NCBI GenBank assembly: GCA_002774575.1
Contig: PEXW01000021.1
Span: 1-12,940 of the forward strand
DNA: 12,940 bases
Direction of reading: 5' to 3'
DNA from: Candidatus Kerfeldbacteria bacterium CG08_land_8_20_14_0_20_43_14
Lineage (GTDB): Bacteria; Patescibacteriota; Patescibacteriia; PEXW01
The notes under the pieces are model-generated. The model had not been told where the DNA came from. It did no database searches and worked only from the letters and a program-made list of their open reading frames with translations. A program made the position numbers and the translations under genes. This document shows, piece after piece, positions 6,198 through 12,880 of this stretch (positions are counted from its first letter, which is position 1; each line of letters starts with the position of its first letter).

Positions 6198-8133
6198 TCC
6201 GTTTGAAATTTTGCCCGGTACTGATATTGGCAGGTCAAAAGTGGTTAAATCGTTCAAGGCCTATGAATTCAGCGACCTGACTTTAGAATCAAAAAATACC
6301 GAATCGCCAACCCTAAAACAGCAAATAATGCCAAACCGACTGAAGATGGCTGGGTATTTAATGGTTTTCTTGATAGGAGTATTATTTTTTCGAAGTGTTT
6401 GGCTTCAGCTGGTAAATGGGAATAAAAATCGTGAATCAGCCGAAAATAATCGTTTGAGAATTGTAACAACCGTTCCGCCCCGAGGAATAATTTTCGACAA
6501 AAATGGCAAGCCTTTAGTAAGCAATGTTGCCGAGTTCAGCTTGGGTTTAATCCCAGCGGATCTGCCCAAAGACAATACCAAGAAACAATCAGAGCTGGAC
6601 GAACTTTCCAAACTATCTGAAATTCCCGTAGAAACATTGAATTCAAGTTTGAAGAATGTTAAAAGCACCGGCACTGATTTTTTGGCAATCAAAGAGCATA
6701 TGGATTACAACCAGGCCATGAAATTAAAAATTTTATTCAAAGACGATCCGGCAGTAAAAGTTGAAGTCGTGCCAAAAAGACAATATTTAAATAGTTTGGC
6801 TTTTAGCCAAATTCTGGGCTATACCGGAAAAATTTCCCCGGACGAATGGCAAAAATTAAAATTGGACGCAATCAATGATTATCATTTTAGCGATATAACC
6901 GGCAAGACCGGCTTGGAATCAGTTTACGAAAATGAATTAAGGGGAATAAACGGCAAATCATCAGTTGAGGTAAATGCCCAAAGACGGGAACAAAAAATCA
7001 TGGCCGCTGAAGACCCGGTGCCGGGTCAAAATTTATTTTTAACCATCGACGCTGATTTACAGAAAATTTTGTACGATGCGGCCGATGAGACTGTCAAAAG
7101 ACTGAACACGACTGGCGCGGCCGTGGTGGCGATTGATCCAAAAACTGGCGGGGTATTATCAGCAGTTAATGCGCCTGGTTATGACAATAACGAATTTGTT
7201 TCCGGGATTACCGCATCAGACTACGACAAATTAGTTAATGACAAACATAAACCTTTATTTTTCAGGGCTATTGCCGGAGAGTATCCTTCTGGTTCAACCA
7301 TCAAGCCGATTATTGCCGTAGCAGCGCTTGATCAAGGCATTATTACTCCACAAACGACTGTTTTAAGTACAGGCGGAATTAGGATTGACAAGTGGTTTTT
7401 TCCTGACTGGAAAGCCGGCGGCCATGGTGTTACCAATATCTACAAAGCTATTGCTGATTCGGTAAATACTTTTTTTTACACTATCGGCGGCGGGACCGAA
7501 ACTTTTCAGGGTTTGGGCATTGACCGGATGACCCAATACGCCAGGGCCTTTGGTTTGGGCGCTGAAACCGGCATTGATCTGCCTGGGGAAAGACCTGGGT
7601 TTTTACCAAGCAAAGCCTGGAAAGAGCAAACTAAAGGTGAAGCCTGGTACATTGGCGACACCTATCATTTTGCCATTGGCCAAGGAGATTTACTGGTAAC
7701 CCCCCTACAAATGGCTTTGGCCACTGCCACGGTGGCTAATGGTGGCACATTATATAAGCCGCATTTGCTCAAAGCCCTAAAAGACAGTGACGGTAACATT
7801 ACCCGCGAGTATGAACCAAAAGTTATTAGAGATAATATTGCTAAACCGGAAGCTTTTACAGTGGTTAAAGACGCCATGCGCCAAGCTGTGGTATCCGGAA
7901 GCGCCATCAGACTGAATAGTTTGTCTGTGCCGGCATGCGGAAAAACCGGAACTGCGCAATATAGTAATAATAATAAAACCCATGCTTGGTTTATCGGTTT
8001 TGCGCCGTGCGACAATCCAACCATTGCCATTGCGGTTTTAGTTGAAGGGGGAGGGGAGGGTCATGCAACGGCTCTGCCAATAGCTGAAAAAGGTTTTAAA
8101 TACTGGTTTAGCCAACAAAACCTCGCAAAATAA
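6184..8133 (+). CDS. mrdA: Penicillin-binding protein 2, elongasome DD-transpeptidase
   Basis: PBP2 crosslinks peptidoglycan during side-wall growth. The 649-residue class B PBP has a cytoplasmic N-terminus of about 55 residues, a transmembrane helix at about 56-76 and the pedestal signature VPPRGIIFDKNGKPL (97-111). A dimerisation/linker region runs to about 280. The transpeptidase domain carries all three catalytic motifs: SxxK at S371-K374 (STIK), SxN at 426-428 (SVN) and KTG at 587-589. Family blocks such as FRAIAGEYPSGST (360-372) and HFAIGQGDLLVTPLQMA (495-511) fit PBP2 rather than FtsI, as does adjacency to mreBCD. No PASTA domain is visible. The start at 6184 lies inside mreD. The long N-terminus is unusual; internal methionines exist near residue 49 but have no better ribosome site. 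No rodA gene follows. Confidence 0.95.
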   Translation: MPRPDPFEILPGTDIGRSKVVKSFKAYEFSDLTLESKNTESPTLKQQIMPNRLKMAGYLMVFLIGVLFFRSVWLQLVNGNKNRESAENNRLRIVTTVPPRGIIFDKNGKPLVSNVAEFSLGLIPADLPKDNTKKQSELDELSKLSEIPVETLNSSLKNVKSTGTDFLAIKEHMDYNQAMKLKILFKDDPAVKVEVVPKRQYLNSLAFSQILGYTGKISPDEWQKLKLDAINDYHFSDITGKTGLESVYENELRGINGKSSVEVNAQRREQKIMAAEDPVPGQNLFLTIDADLQKILYDAADETVKRLNTTGAAVVAIDPKTGGVLSAVNAPGYDNNEFVSGITASDYDKLVNDKHKPLFFRAIAGEYPSGSTIKPIIAVAALDQGIITPQTTVLSTGGIRIDKWFFPDWKAGGHGVTNIYKAIADSVNTFFYTIGGGTETFQGLGIDRMTQYARAFGLGAETGIDLPGERPGFLPSKAWKEQTKGEAWYIGDTYHFAIGQGDLLVTPLQMALATATVANGGTLYKPHLLKALKDSDGNITREYEPKVIRDNIAKPEAFTVVKDAMRQAVVSGSAIRLNSLSVPACGKTGTAQYSNNNKTHAWFIGFAPCDNPTIAIAVLVEGGGEGHATALPIAEKGFKYWFSQQNLAK

Positions 8134-8160
8134 GCTTAAAATGCTGGCTTTTTAGTAGAT

Positions 8161-8189
8161 TTGACAGATAGTTCAATTTCCCTTATTCT
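8161..8189 (+). promoter_or_regulatory. Sigma70-type promoter for greA
   Basis: TTGACA at 8161-8166 is a perfect -35 box. It is followed after 17 bases by TATTCT at 8184-8189, four of six matches to the -10 consensus. Predicted transcription start is near 8196, giving a leader of about 24 bases that is mostly T and has no Shine-Dalgarno site. The boxes lie in the 86-base gap between mrdA and greA, one of the only two sizeable gaps in the window, and mark the probable start of a second transcription unit. Confidence 0.6.
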
Positions 8190-8219
8190 TTCGCATATTA
8201 ACAATTTTTTCTTTATTTT

Positions 8220-8675
8220 ATGGACAAGCAATTCTTAACTCCAGAAGGTTTCGAGAAGCTGAAAGCCGAAATTAATTTTTTAAAAACGGTAAAAAGAAAA
8301 GAACTCGCTGATCGGATTCAGGAAGCTAAGGAATTAGGCGACCTCTCTGAAAACGCTGAATATCAAGAAGCCAAAAATGAGCAATCTTTCGTGGAGGGCC
8401 GGGTTGTTGAACTGGAAAGCATTCTTAAAAATGCCGTGGTTATAACGCCTTCAAATTCAAATCTTGTTCAGGTTGGTTCAACTGTGGAAGTTGAAATCAA
8501 CAATAACCTTAAAACTTTTTGCATAGTTGGTTCCAATGAGGCCGATCCGGTTAACGGCCGCGTTTCCAATGTTTCGCCCCTGGGTCAGGCTTTTTTGGGT
8601 AAGCAGGTTGGGGAAAAAGTTATGGTGAAGACGCCCAGCGGTGAAATGGAAGCAAAAATCATAAGTATCAAATAG
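8220..8675 (+). CDS. greA: Transcription elongation factor GreA
   Basis: GreA enters the secondary channel of RNA polymerase and stimulates cleavage of backtracked transcripts. The 151-residue protein (family about 158) has the N-terminal antiparallel coiled coil (about 1-75). Its tip is GDLSENAEYQEAK (40-52), and the acidic residues D41 and E44 coordinate the catalytic magnesium. An FKBP-like C-terminal domain (about 80-151) ends in a typical SPLGQAFLGKQVGEKVMVKTP stretch (119-139). The tip motif and the lack of GreB-like basic features favour GreA. ATG at 8220 gives the normal family start (F-L-T-P-E-G-x-E-K-L). The gene has its own promoter and probably leads into lysS, 59 bases downstream. 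Confidence 0.95.
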   Translation: MDKQFLTPEGFEKLKAEINFLKTVKRKELADRIQEAKELGDLSENAEYQEAKNEQSFVEGRVVELESILKNAVVITPSNSNLVQVGSTVEVEINNNLKTFCIVGSNEADPVNGRVSNVSPLGQAFLGKQVGEKVMVKTPSGEMEAKIISIK

Positions 8676-8695
8676 TAATAGTCAGTAATTTTAGA

Positions 8696-8730
8696 AAAAT
8701 TGTCATTTACGCCAATAAATGATAAATTTT
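8696..8730 (+). repeat. Inverted repeat immediately before lysS (operator or leader hairpin)
   Basis: A perfect 7-bp inverted repeat, TCATTTA (8703-8709) and TAAATGA (8716-8722), flanks the six bases CGCCAA. Beyond a one-against-two-base mismatch, AAAATT (8696-8701) pairs with AATTTT (8725-8730), so up to 13 base pairs could form. It ends four bases before the lysS ATG at 8735. It could be a protein-binding palindrome, an RNA hairpin shielding the lysS start, or a weak end to the greA message. The AT-rich stem and the lack of a long T-run make strong intrinsic termination unlikely. Confidence 0.6.
8700..8728 (+). promoter_or_regulatory. Candidate promoter giving a leaderless lysS transcript
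   Basis: TTGTCA at 8700-8705 matches five of six bases of the -35 consensus. TAAATT at 8723-8728, four of six for the -10, follows after exactly 17 bases. Six bases separate the -10 from the ATG at 8735, so the expected start of transcription falls on or next to the A of the start codon. The 17-base spacer is almost entirely filled by the inverted repeat at 8703-8722, a placement typical of repressor operators. AT-rich sequence makes chance matches common, so this is moderate evidence only. Confidence 0.4.
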
Positions 8731-8734
8731 GAAT

Positions 8735-10201
8735 ATGGAATACGATATCAACGATGAAAAAACCGTCAGACTCAAGCGTCTGGAAGAGCTGAAAATGGCT
8801 GGCATAAATCCATATCCCAGCAAAAGCAATCGCAGCTCAACAGCCCGAGAGTTAGAAGCCAGCTTTCAGGTCGGGAAAAAATCAATCGTTTTAGCCGGAC
8901 GGGTGCGGGGCTTACGTAGTCATGGCGGCTCCACTTTTTTGGACCTTCAAGACAGCACTGGTAATTTCCAAATTTTTTGCGGCAAAAACGAAATCGGAGA
9001 GACTTATGATACTTTAGTGGTTCGCCTGGATATTGGCGATATTATTGAGGTTTCGGGTGAAACTTTTTTAACTAAAACTGGACAAAAAACTTTGCGCTGC
9101 AATGAGATAAGCTTGTTGAGTAAAGCCTTGCGGCCCTTGCCGGATAAAATTCATGGCCTGACTGATGTTGAGCAAAGGTATCGACAAAGAGAATTGGATT
9201 TTTTAGCCAACCCAGAATCAAAGTTAATTGCTTTGACCAGGATAAAGACCTTGCAGGTATTGCGCAGCTTTCTGGAAGAGGCCGGGTTTATTGAAGTGGA
9301 AACCCCAATTTTGCAGACTGTGGCCGGCGGCGCGAACGCCAAGCCTTTTATAACTCATCATAACGCCTTGAAGGCCGATTTATACCTTCGAGTTGCGCCA
9401 GAACTTTATTTAAAAAGATTAGTCATTGGGGGTTTTGAAAAAGTTTATGAAATTGCTCGGTGTTTTAGGAACGAGGGCTTGAGTCCTCAACATAATCCGG
9501 AATTTACCCAAGTGGAATTTTATGCGGCTTTTTGGGATTATCAAAAATTAATGAAATTTTGCGAAGGGCTGATGGTTGGGACTGTCGAAAGAGTAAAAGG
9601 TAAATTAAGCTTTGAAGTAGACGGAAAATTGGTGAACTTCGAACCGCCTTTCTCAAAAATTTCCTATGTCAATGCCATAAAAGAAGCTACGGGTGTTGAT
9701 GTGCTGGAAGCCTCTGATAAAGAATTAAAAGCCAAGGCTAAGCAATTGGGCGCAATTATTGACAGTAAAATGAGCAGGGGCAAACTGATTGATGAAATCT
9801 GGAAAAGCAAAGTCAGGCCAGACATACATCATCCAACTTTTGTTTATGATTTCCCGGTTGAACTGTCTCCGTTGGCTAAAAGGAAGGCTGATGATCCTAG
9901 ATTGGTTGAGATGTTCCAGCTGGTTATTGCGGGCATGGAGTTAATAAAAGCCTTTTCAGAATTAAATGACCCCATTGATCAGCGAAAACGTTTTGATGAA
10001 CAAGATGCTTTGAGAAAGCATGGCGATGAAGAAGCCCAAGGAACTGACAAGCTTTTTGTCGAGGCTATGGAGCATGGTATGCCGCCAACCGCCGGGGCAG
10101 GCCTTGGCATTGACCGTTTGGTTGCGATACTAACTGGCAGTCATGGTATTAAAGAGGTTATTTTATTCCCAACTTTAAAGCCGGAAAAAAATAAAAAATG
10201 A
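8735..10201 (+). CDS. lysS: Lysyl-tRNA synthetase, class II
   Basis: The enzyme charges tRNA-Lys using ATP in the cytoplasm. The 488-residue protein has an N-terminal OB-fold anticodon-binding domain (about 50-130, with VLAGRVRGLRSHGG and FLDLQDSTG). The class II core follows: motif 1 around FLEEAGFIEVETPIL (179-193), the Lys-specific AGGANAKPF (197-205), motif 2 ARCFRNEGL with R245 and HNPEFTQVEFY (253-263), and motif 3 GAGLGIDRL (454-462, R461). The end, EVILFPTLKP, is typical. TTG at 8729 is in frame six bases upstream but would add only two residues; ATG at 8735 gives the family-like MEYDINDEKTVRLKRLEEL and is preferred. No Shine-Dalgarno site precedes it. The stop overlaps the HD-domain gene by four bases. 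Confidence 0.96.
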   Translation: MEYDINDEKTVRLKRLEELKMAGINPYPSKSNRSSTARELEASFQVGKKSIVLAGRVRGLRSHGGSTFLDLQDSTGNFQIFCGKNEIGETYDTLVVRLDIGDIIEVSGETFLTKTGQKTLRCNEISLLSKALRPLPDKIHGLTDVEQRYRQRELDFLANPESKLIALTRIKTLQVLRSFLEEAGFIEVETPILQTVAGGANAKPFITHHNALKADLYLRVAPELYLKRLVIGGFEKVYEIARCFRNEGLSPQHNPEFTQVEFYAAFWDYQKLMKFCEGLMVGTVERVKGKLSFEVDGKLVNFEPPFSKISYVNAIKEATGVDVLEASDKELKAKAKQLGAIIDSKMSRGKLIDEIWKSKVRPDIHHPTFVYDFPVELSPLAKRKADDPRLVEMFQLVIAGMELIKAFSELNDPIDQRKRFDEQDALRKHGDEEAQGTDKLFVEAMEHGMPPTAGAGLGIDRLVAILTGSHGIKEVILFPTLKPEKNKK

Positions 10202-10758
10202 ATTTGTCTCCGCGTACCAAAGCCTTGGCCATCCTTGACGAATGGGTCAAAAATCAAAATCTGAAAAAGCACATGTTTGCCGTTGAAGCCGCTATGCGGG
10301 GTTATGCCAGGCTTTATCAGCACGACGAAGAATTATGGGGCCAAGTCGGCTTATTGCACGATTTTGATTACGAAAAGTATCCAGACTTGGAAAATCACCC
10401 CTTTAAGGCCGTGGCCGAGCTAAAAAGCCAAGGTTATTCTGAAGAATTCCAAAAAGCAGTTTTGGCTCATGCAGAACACACTGGCGAGCCCAGAGATACT
10501 CTGCTCAAAAAAACAATTTTCGCGGTCGATGAATTATCAGGTTTTGTAATAGCAGTTGCTTTAGTCAGGCCTTCAAAAAGATTGTCTGAAGTTACGGTTG
10601 AGTCAGTTTTGAAAAAACTTAAAGAGAAAAGTTTTGCCAGCAAAGTAAACCGTGAAGAGATTATCAAAAGCGCTCAAGAGCTTGAGGTAGAACTTCCCGA
10701 GTACATAAAAAATGTTTTAATCAGTTTGCAGTCAATAAGTAATGAGCTAGGTTTATGA
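10198..10758 (+). CDS. HD-superfamily phosphohydrolase, substrate unknown
   Basis: A 186-residue HD-domain protein. Candidate metal ligands in order are H25 (in KKHMFAVEAAMR), the H54-D55 pair (GLLHDFDYEKYP), H67 (ENHP), H91 and H94 (AHAEH), and D111 in AVDELSGFVIAVALVRPSK. This block pattern matches a widespread conserved HD family that I recall as COG2316, predicted hydrolase; the label is from memory. HD proteins of this kind hydrolyse phosphate esters or nucleotides with a bound divalent metal. The C-terminal half (SVLKKLKEKSFASKVNREEI) is also family-typical and the protein appears complete. It overlaps lysS and serS by four bases at each end (ATGA twice), implying coupled translation and steady co-production with both synthetases. 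The true substrate cannot be read from the sequence. Confidence 0.85.
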   Translation: MNLSPRTKALAILDEWVKNQNLKKHMFAVEAAMRGYARLYQHDEELWGQVGLLHDFDYEKYPDLENHPFKAVAELKSQGYSEEFQKAVLAHAEHTGEPRDTLLKKTIFAVDELSGFVIAVALVRPSKRLSEVTVESVLKKLKEKSFASKVNREEIIKSAQELEVELPEYIKNVLISLQSISNELGL

Positions 10759-12047
10759 TTGATTATAAAGATTTTCTAAAAAATTCTGATAAATATTTTA
10801 AAGCTTACAAAGACCGAGGCGGAGATATTTTGGTTAAAACAGCGAAAGCCGCCCACCAAAAAATTTCTAAGTTGGCAAAATCAAGCCAGCAACATGATCT
10901 GGAAACTTTGCAGGCGGAAATAAATAAAGCTAATAAATTGATACCTAGTCTTGACGCCAAAGAAAAAGCCAAAAAAATCTCGGAATTAAAAAAACTTTCT
11001 GATAAAATTTCAAAATTGAAAGCTAGCGCCCGCGGCCAGGAAGCTGAAATATTTAGTCAGGTTAAAAATCTGCCAAATTTGTTTTTGGCCGACGTGCCGG
11101 TTGGCAGCAACGCGGGCACCAATAAAATTTTAAAAGAAGTAGGGAAAAGGCCTGATTTGGAAAAACCCAAAGATTATTTGAGCCTGGGGATTGATTTGGG
11201 CATAATTGATGTGCAACGGGCGTCGAAAGTTTCTGGTTCAAGATTTGGGTATCTAAAAGCCGGAGCCGTGCTTTTGGAATATGCTTTGGTTCAGTACACT
11301 TTTAGCAGGCTTTTGACTGATGATTTTGTTCCTGTTGCGCCACCCGTAATTATTAATAAAGAATTCATGGAAGCCATGGGTTATTTGGCCCAAGGCAGCG
11401 AAGAAGAGGTTTATTATCTTCAAAAAGACAATCAATACCTGGTTGGAACTGCTGAACAGGCCGTGGGCCCCTATTTTGCCAATGAAATTCTTTCAGAGAG
11501 TGATTTGCCCAAAAAATTCATTGCTTTTTCTTCTTGTTTTCGCCGCGAAGCCGGAAGCTATGGCAAAGACACTAAAGGTATTTTTCGCGTGCATCAGTTC
11601 GATAAGTTAGAGATGTTTGTCTTTTGCAGGCCAGAAGAGTCTGAAGCCCAGCATCAGAAACTTTTGAATTTGCAAGAAGCGCTGGTTAGCAGTTTGGGAA
11701 TTCCTTACCGGGTGGTCCAATTGTGTACTGGTGATTTAGGCGTACCTTCAGCCAAGACCTATGATATTGAATGCTGGTTACCCGGCCAAAACCAAGGCAA
11801 GGGCGAATATCGCGAAACCCATTCAACTTCCAACACCACGGATTACCAGTCCAGGGCTTTGAACACCAGATTTAAGGCTGGGAATGGAAAAAACGAATTC
11901 GTTCATTTGCTCAATGGAACGGCTTTTGCTATAGGTAGGATTTTAATAGCAATTATTGAGAATTATCAGCAGACAGACGGCAGCGTGCTGGTCCCCAAAG
12001 TTTTGCAACCATACATGCATGGCATTGAAGTAATTGCAAAAAAGTAA
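10755..12047 (+). CDS. serS: Seryl-tRNA synthetase, class II
   Basis: The enzyme charges tRNA-Ser (and tRNA-Sec where present). The 430-residue protein begins with the long helical arm that grips the tRNA variable loop (about 1-105, Lys/Glu-rich coiled coil). The catalytic core follows, with motif 1 near GSRFGYLKAGAVLLEYAL (161-178), the TAE serine loop at 232-234, and motif 2 CFRREAGSYGKDTKGIFRVH (261-280, R263). CTGDLG (324-329) and motif 3 LNGTAFAIGR (386-395, R395) come next, then NYQQTDGSVLVPKVLQPY. It differs from the E. coli form in GTAEQAVGPYF after TAE, a small insertion (QGKG, 347-350) and ETHSTSNTTD in place of the usual EISSCSN block. Essential residues are intact, so it should be active. 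It overlaps the HD gene by four bases. Confidence 0.95.
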   Translation: MIDYKDFLKNSDKYFKAYKDRGGDILVKTAKAAHQKISKLAKSSQQHDLETLQAEINKANKLIPSLDAKEKAKKISELKKLSDKISKLKASARGQEAEIFSQVKNLPNLFLADVPVGSNAGTNKILKEVGKRPDLEKPKDYLSLGIDLGIIDVQRASKVSGSRFGYLKAGAVLLEYALVQYTFSRLLTDDFVPVAPPVIINKEFMEAMGYLAQGSEEEVYYLQKDNQYLVGTAEQAVGPYFANEILSESDLPKKFIAFSSCFRREAGSYGKDTKGIFRVHQFDKLEMFVFCRPEESEAQHQKLLNLQEALVSSLGIPYRVVQLCTGDLGVPSAKTYDIECWLPGQNQGKGEYRETHSTSNTTDYQSRALNTRFKAGNGKNEFVHLLNGTAFAIGRILIAIIENYQQTDGSVLVPKVLQPYMHGIEVIAKK

Positions 12048-12061
12048 AAATAAAGCTGAAG

Positions 12062-12877
12062 ATGAAAAAACGGTTGTTGGAAAAAAAGTACTATAACCTG
12101 AATTATTCCAGTTCAGCCCGCGTCCCTTGGATCATAGCACACCCAAAAATTGTTTTGGTAACACTGGTTCTTATTGTGGTCGGCATGGTCTACTTAATTT
12201 ACGGCCTGCCCGTCTGGCAATTAAAAAGCCTGAGAGTTTCCGGAAGTTATGATTTTTCAGCAGAAGAATTAAAGCAGATTACCCTACGGCAAATGAACGC
12301 CAGGTGGCTTTTATTTTTCAAACAGAATAAATTATGGACTTTTGACATTAATGCTTATCAAAAGAGATTAAAAGAACGGTGGATTTTTTCAAAGCTCGAA
12401 GTTTCAAAAATTATTCCCGGCACGATTGTGCTTAAGTTAATTGAGCAAAAACCAGACTTCATCCTTAGAATCAATGATAGTATTATCGGAATTGATAGTG
12501 CAGGCGTGGCCTCAAACATCTTAACTAACGAGTCTGTTGCTTCTACAATTCAACTAGACTTTGAAACACCACTGCAAGCCATGTCTTTGGGACAAAAAAT
12601 AGTTTCGGCTGATGATATGAATTTTCTTAAAAAATTTGTTGATGAAATAAAAAAAATGAATGAAAAAAAATTGACAATCAATTCAATTTTGCTGAAAAAT
12701 CCGCCTAATCGAACAGCCGCAATTAGGCTGGTAGGGGATAGTGAAATCAGGTTTGATCTGTCTAGTCCGGTTGACCGTCAAATTGATGCTTTTGTTTTGG
12801 CTTATAATCAAAAATTGAAAAATAAAAAATTCAGTTACATTGATGTTACGGTTCCATCCAGAGTTTATTATAAATAA
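12062..12877 (+). CDS. ftsQ: FtsQ/DivIB-like cell division protein with POTRA domain
   Basis: FtsQ/DivIB connects early and late divisome proteins at the septum. The 271-residue protein has a basic cytoplasmic tail (1-28) and one transmembrane helix at about 29-48. A POTRA domain (about 53-130) begins WQLKSLRVSGSYDFSAEEL and closes with WIFSKLEVSKIIPGTIVLKL, whose PGT and following EQKP are family hallmarks. The beta domain (about 131-271) has GIDSAGVAS, matching the D-x-x-G-x-x pattern after the POTRA domain. Type II membrane topology and length fit the family (about 230-280). FtsQ-like proteins are poorly conserved, so the call is by architecture. It begins 14 bases after serS in an AT-rich stretch without a Shine-Dalgarno site. 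No ftsA or ftsZ is within view, and murC/ddl neighbours are absent on the upstream side. Confidence 0.82.
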   Translation: MKKRLLEKKYYNLNYSSSARVPWIIAHPKIVLVTLVLIVVGMVYLIYGLPVWQLKSLRVSGSYDFSAEELKQITLRQMNARWLLFFKQNKLWTFDINAYQKRLKERWIFSKLEVSKIIPGTIVLKLIEQKPDFILRINDSIIGIDSAGVASNILTNESVASTIQLDFETPLQAMSLGQKIVSADDMNFLKKFVDEIKKMNEKKLTINSILLKNPPNRTAAIRLVGDSEIRFDLSSPVDRQIDAFVLAYNQKLKNKKFSYIDVTVPSRVYYK

Positions 12878-12880
12878 TTT

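Noticed and set aside
8110..8155. Possible intrinsic terminator after mrdA (AGCCA/TGGCT or AAGC/GCTT followed by TTTTT)
   Set aside because: The stems are only 4-5 bp with long loops, too weak to call a terminator.
8729..8734. TTG at 8729 as the lysS start
   Set aside because: It adds only two residues (MN) before ATG 8735, lies in the outer arm of the inverted repeat, and the family-like N-terminus begins at the ATG.
12671..12700. TTGACA inside the ftsQ-like gene as an internal promoter
   Set aside because: The best -10 (AAAAAT, 18-base spacer) is poor and lies in an A-rich coding stretch; chance matches are expected. TTGACA copies near 1401 and 12342 also lack good -10 boxes.
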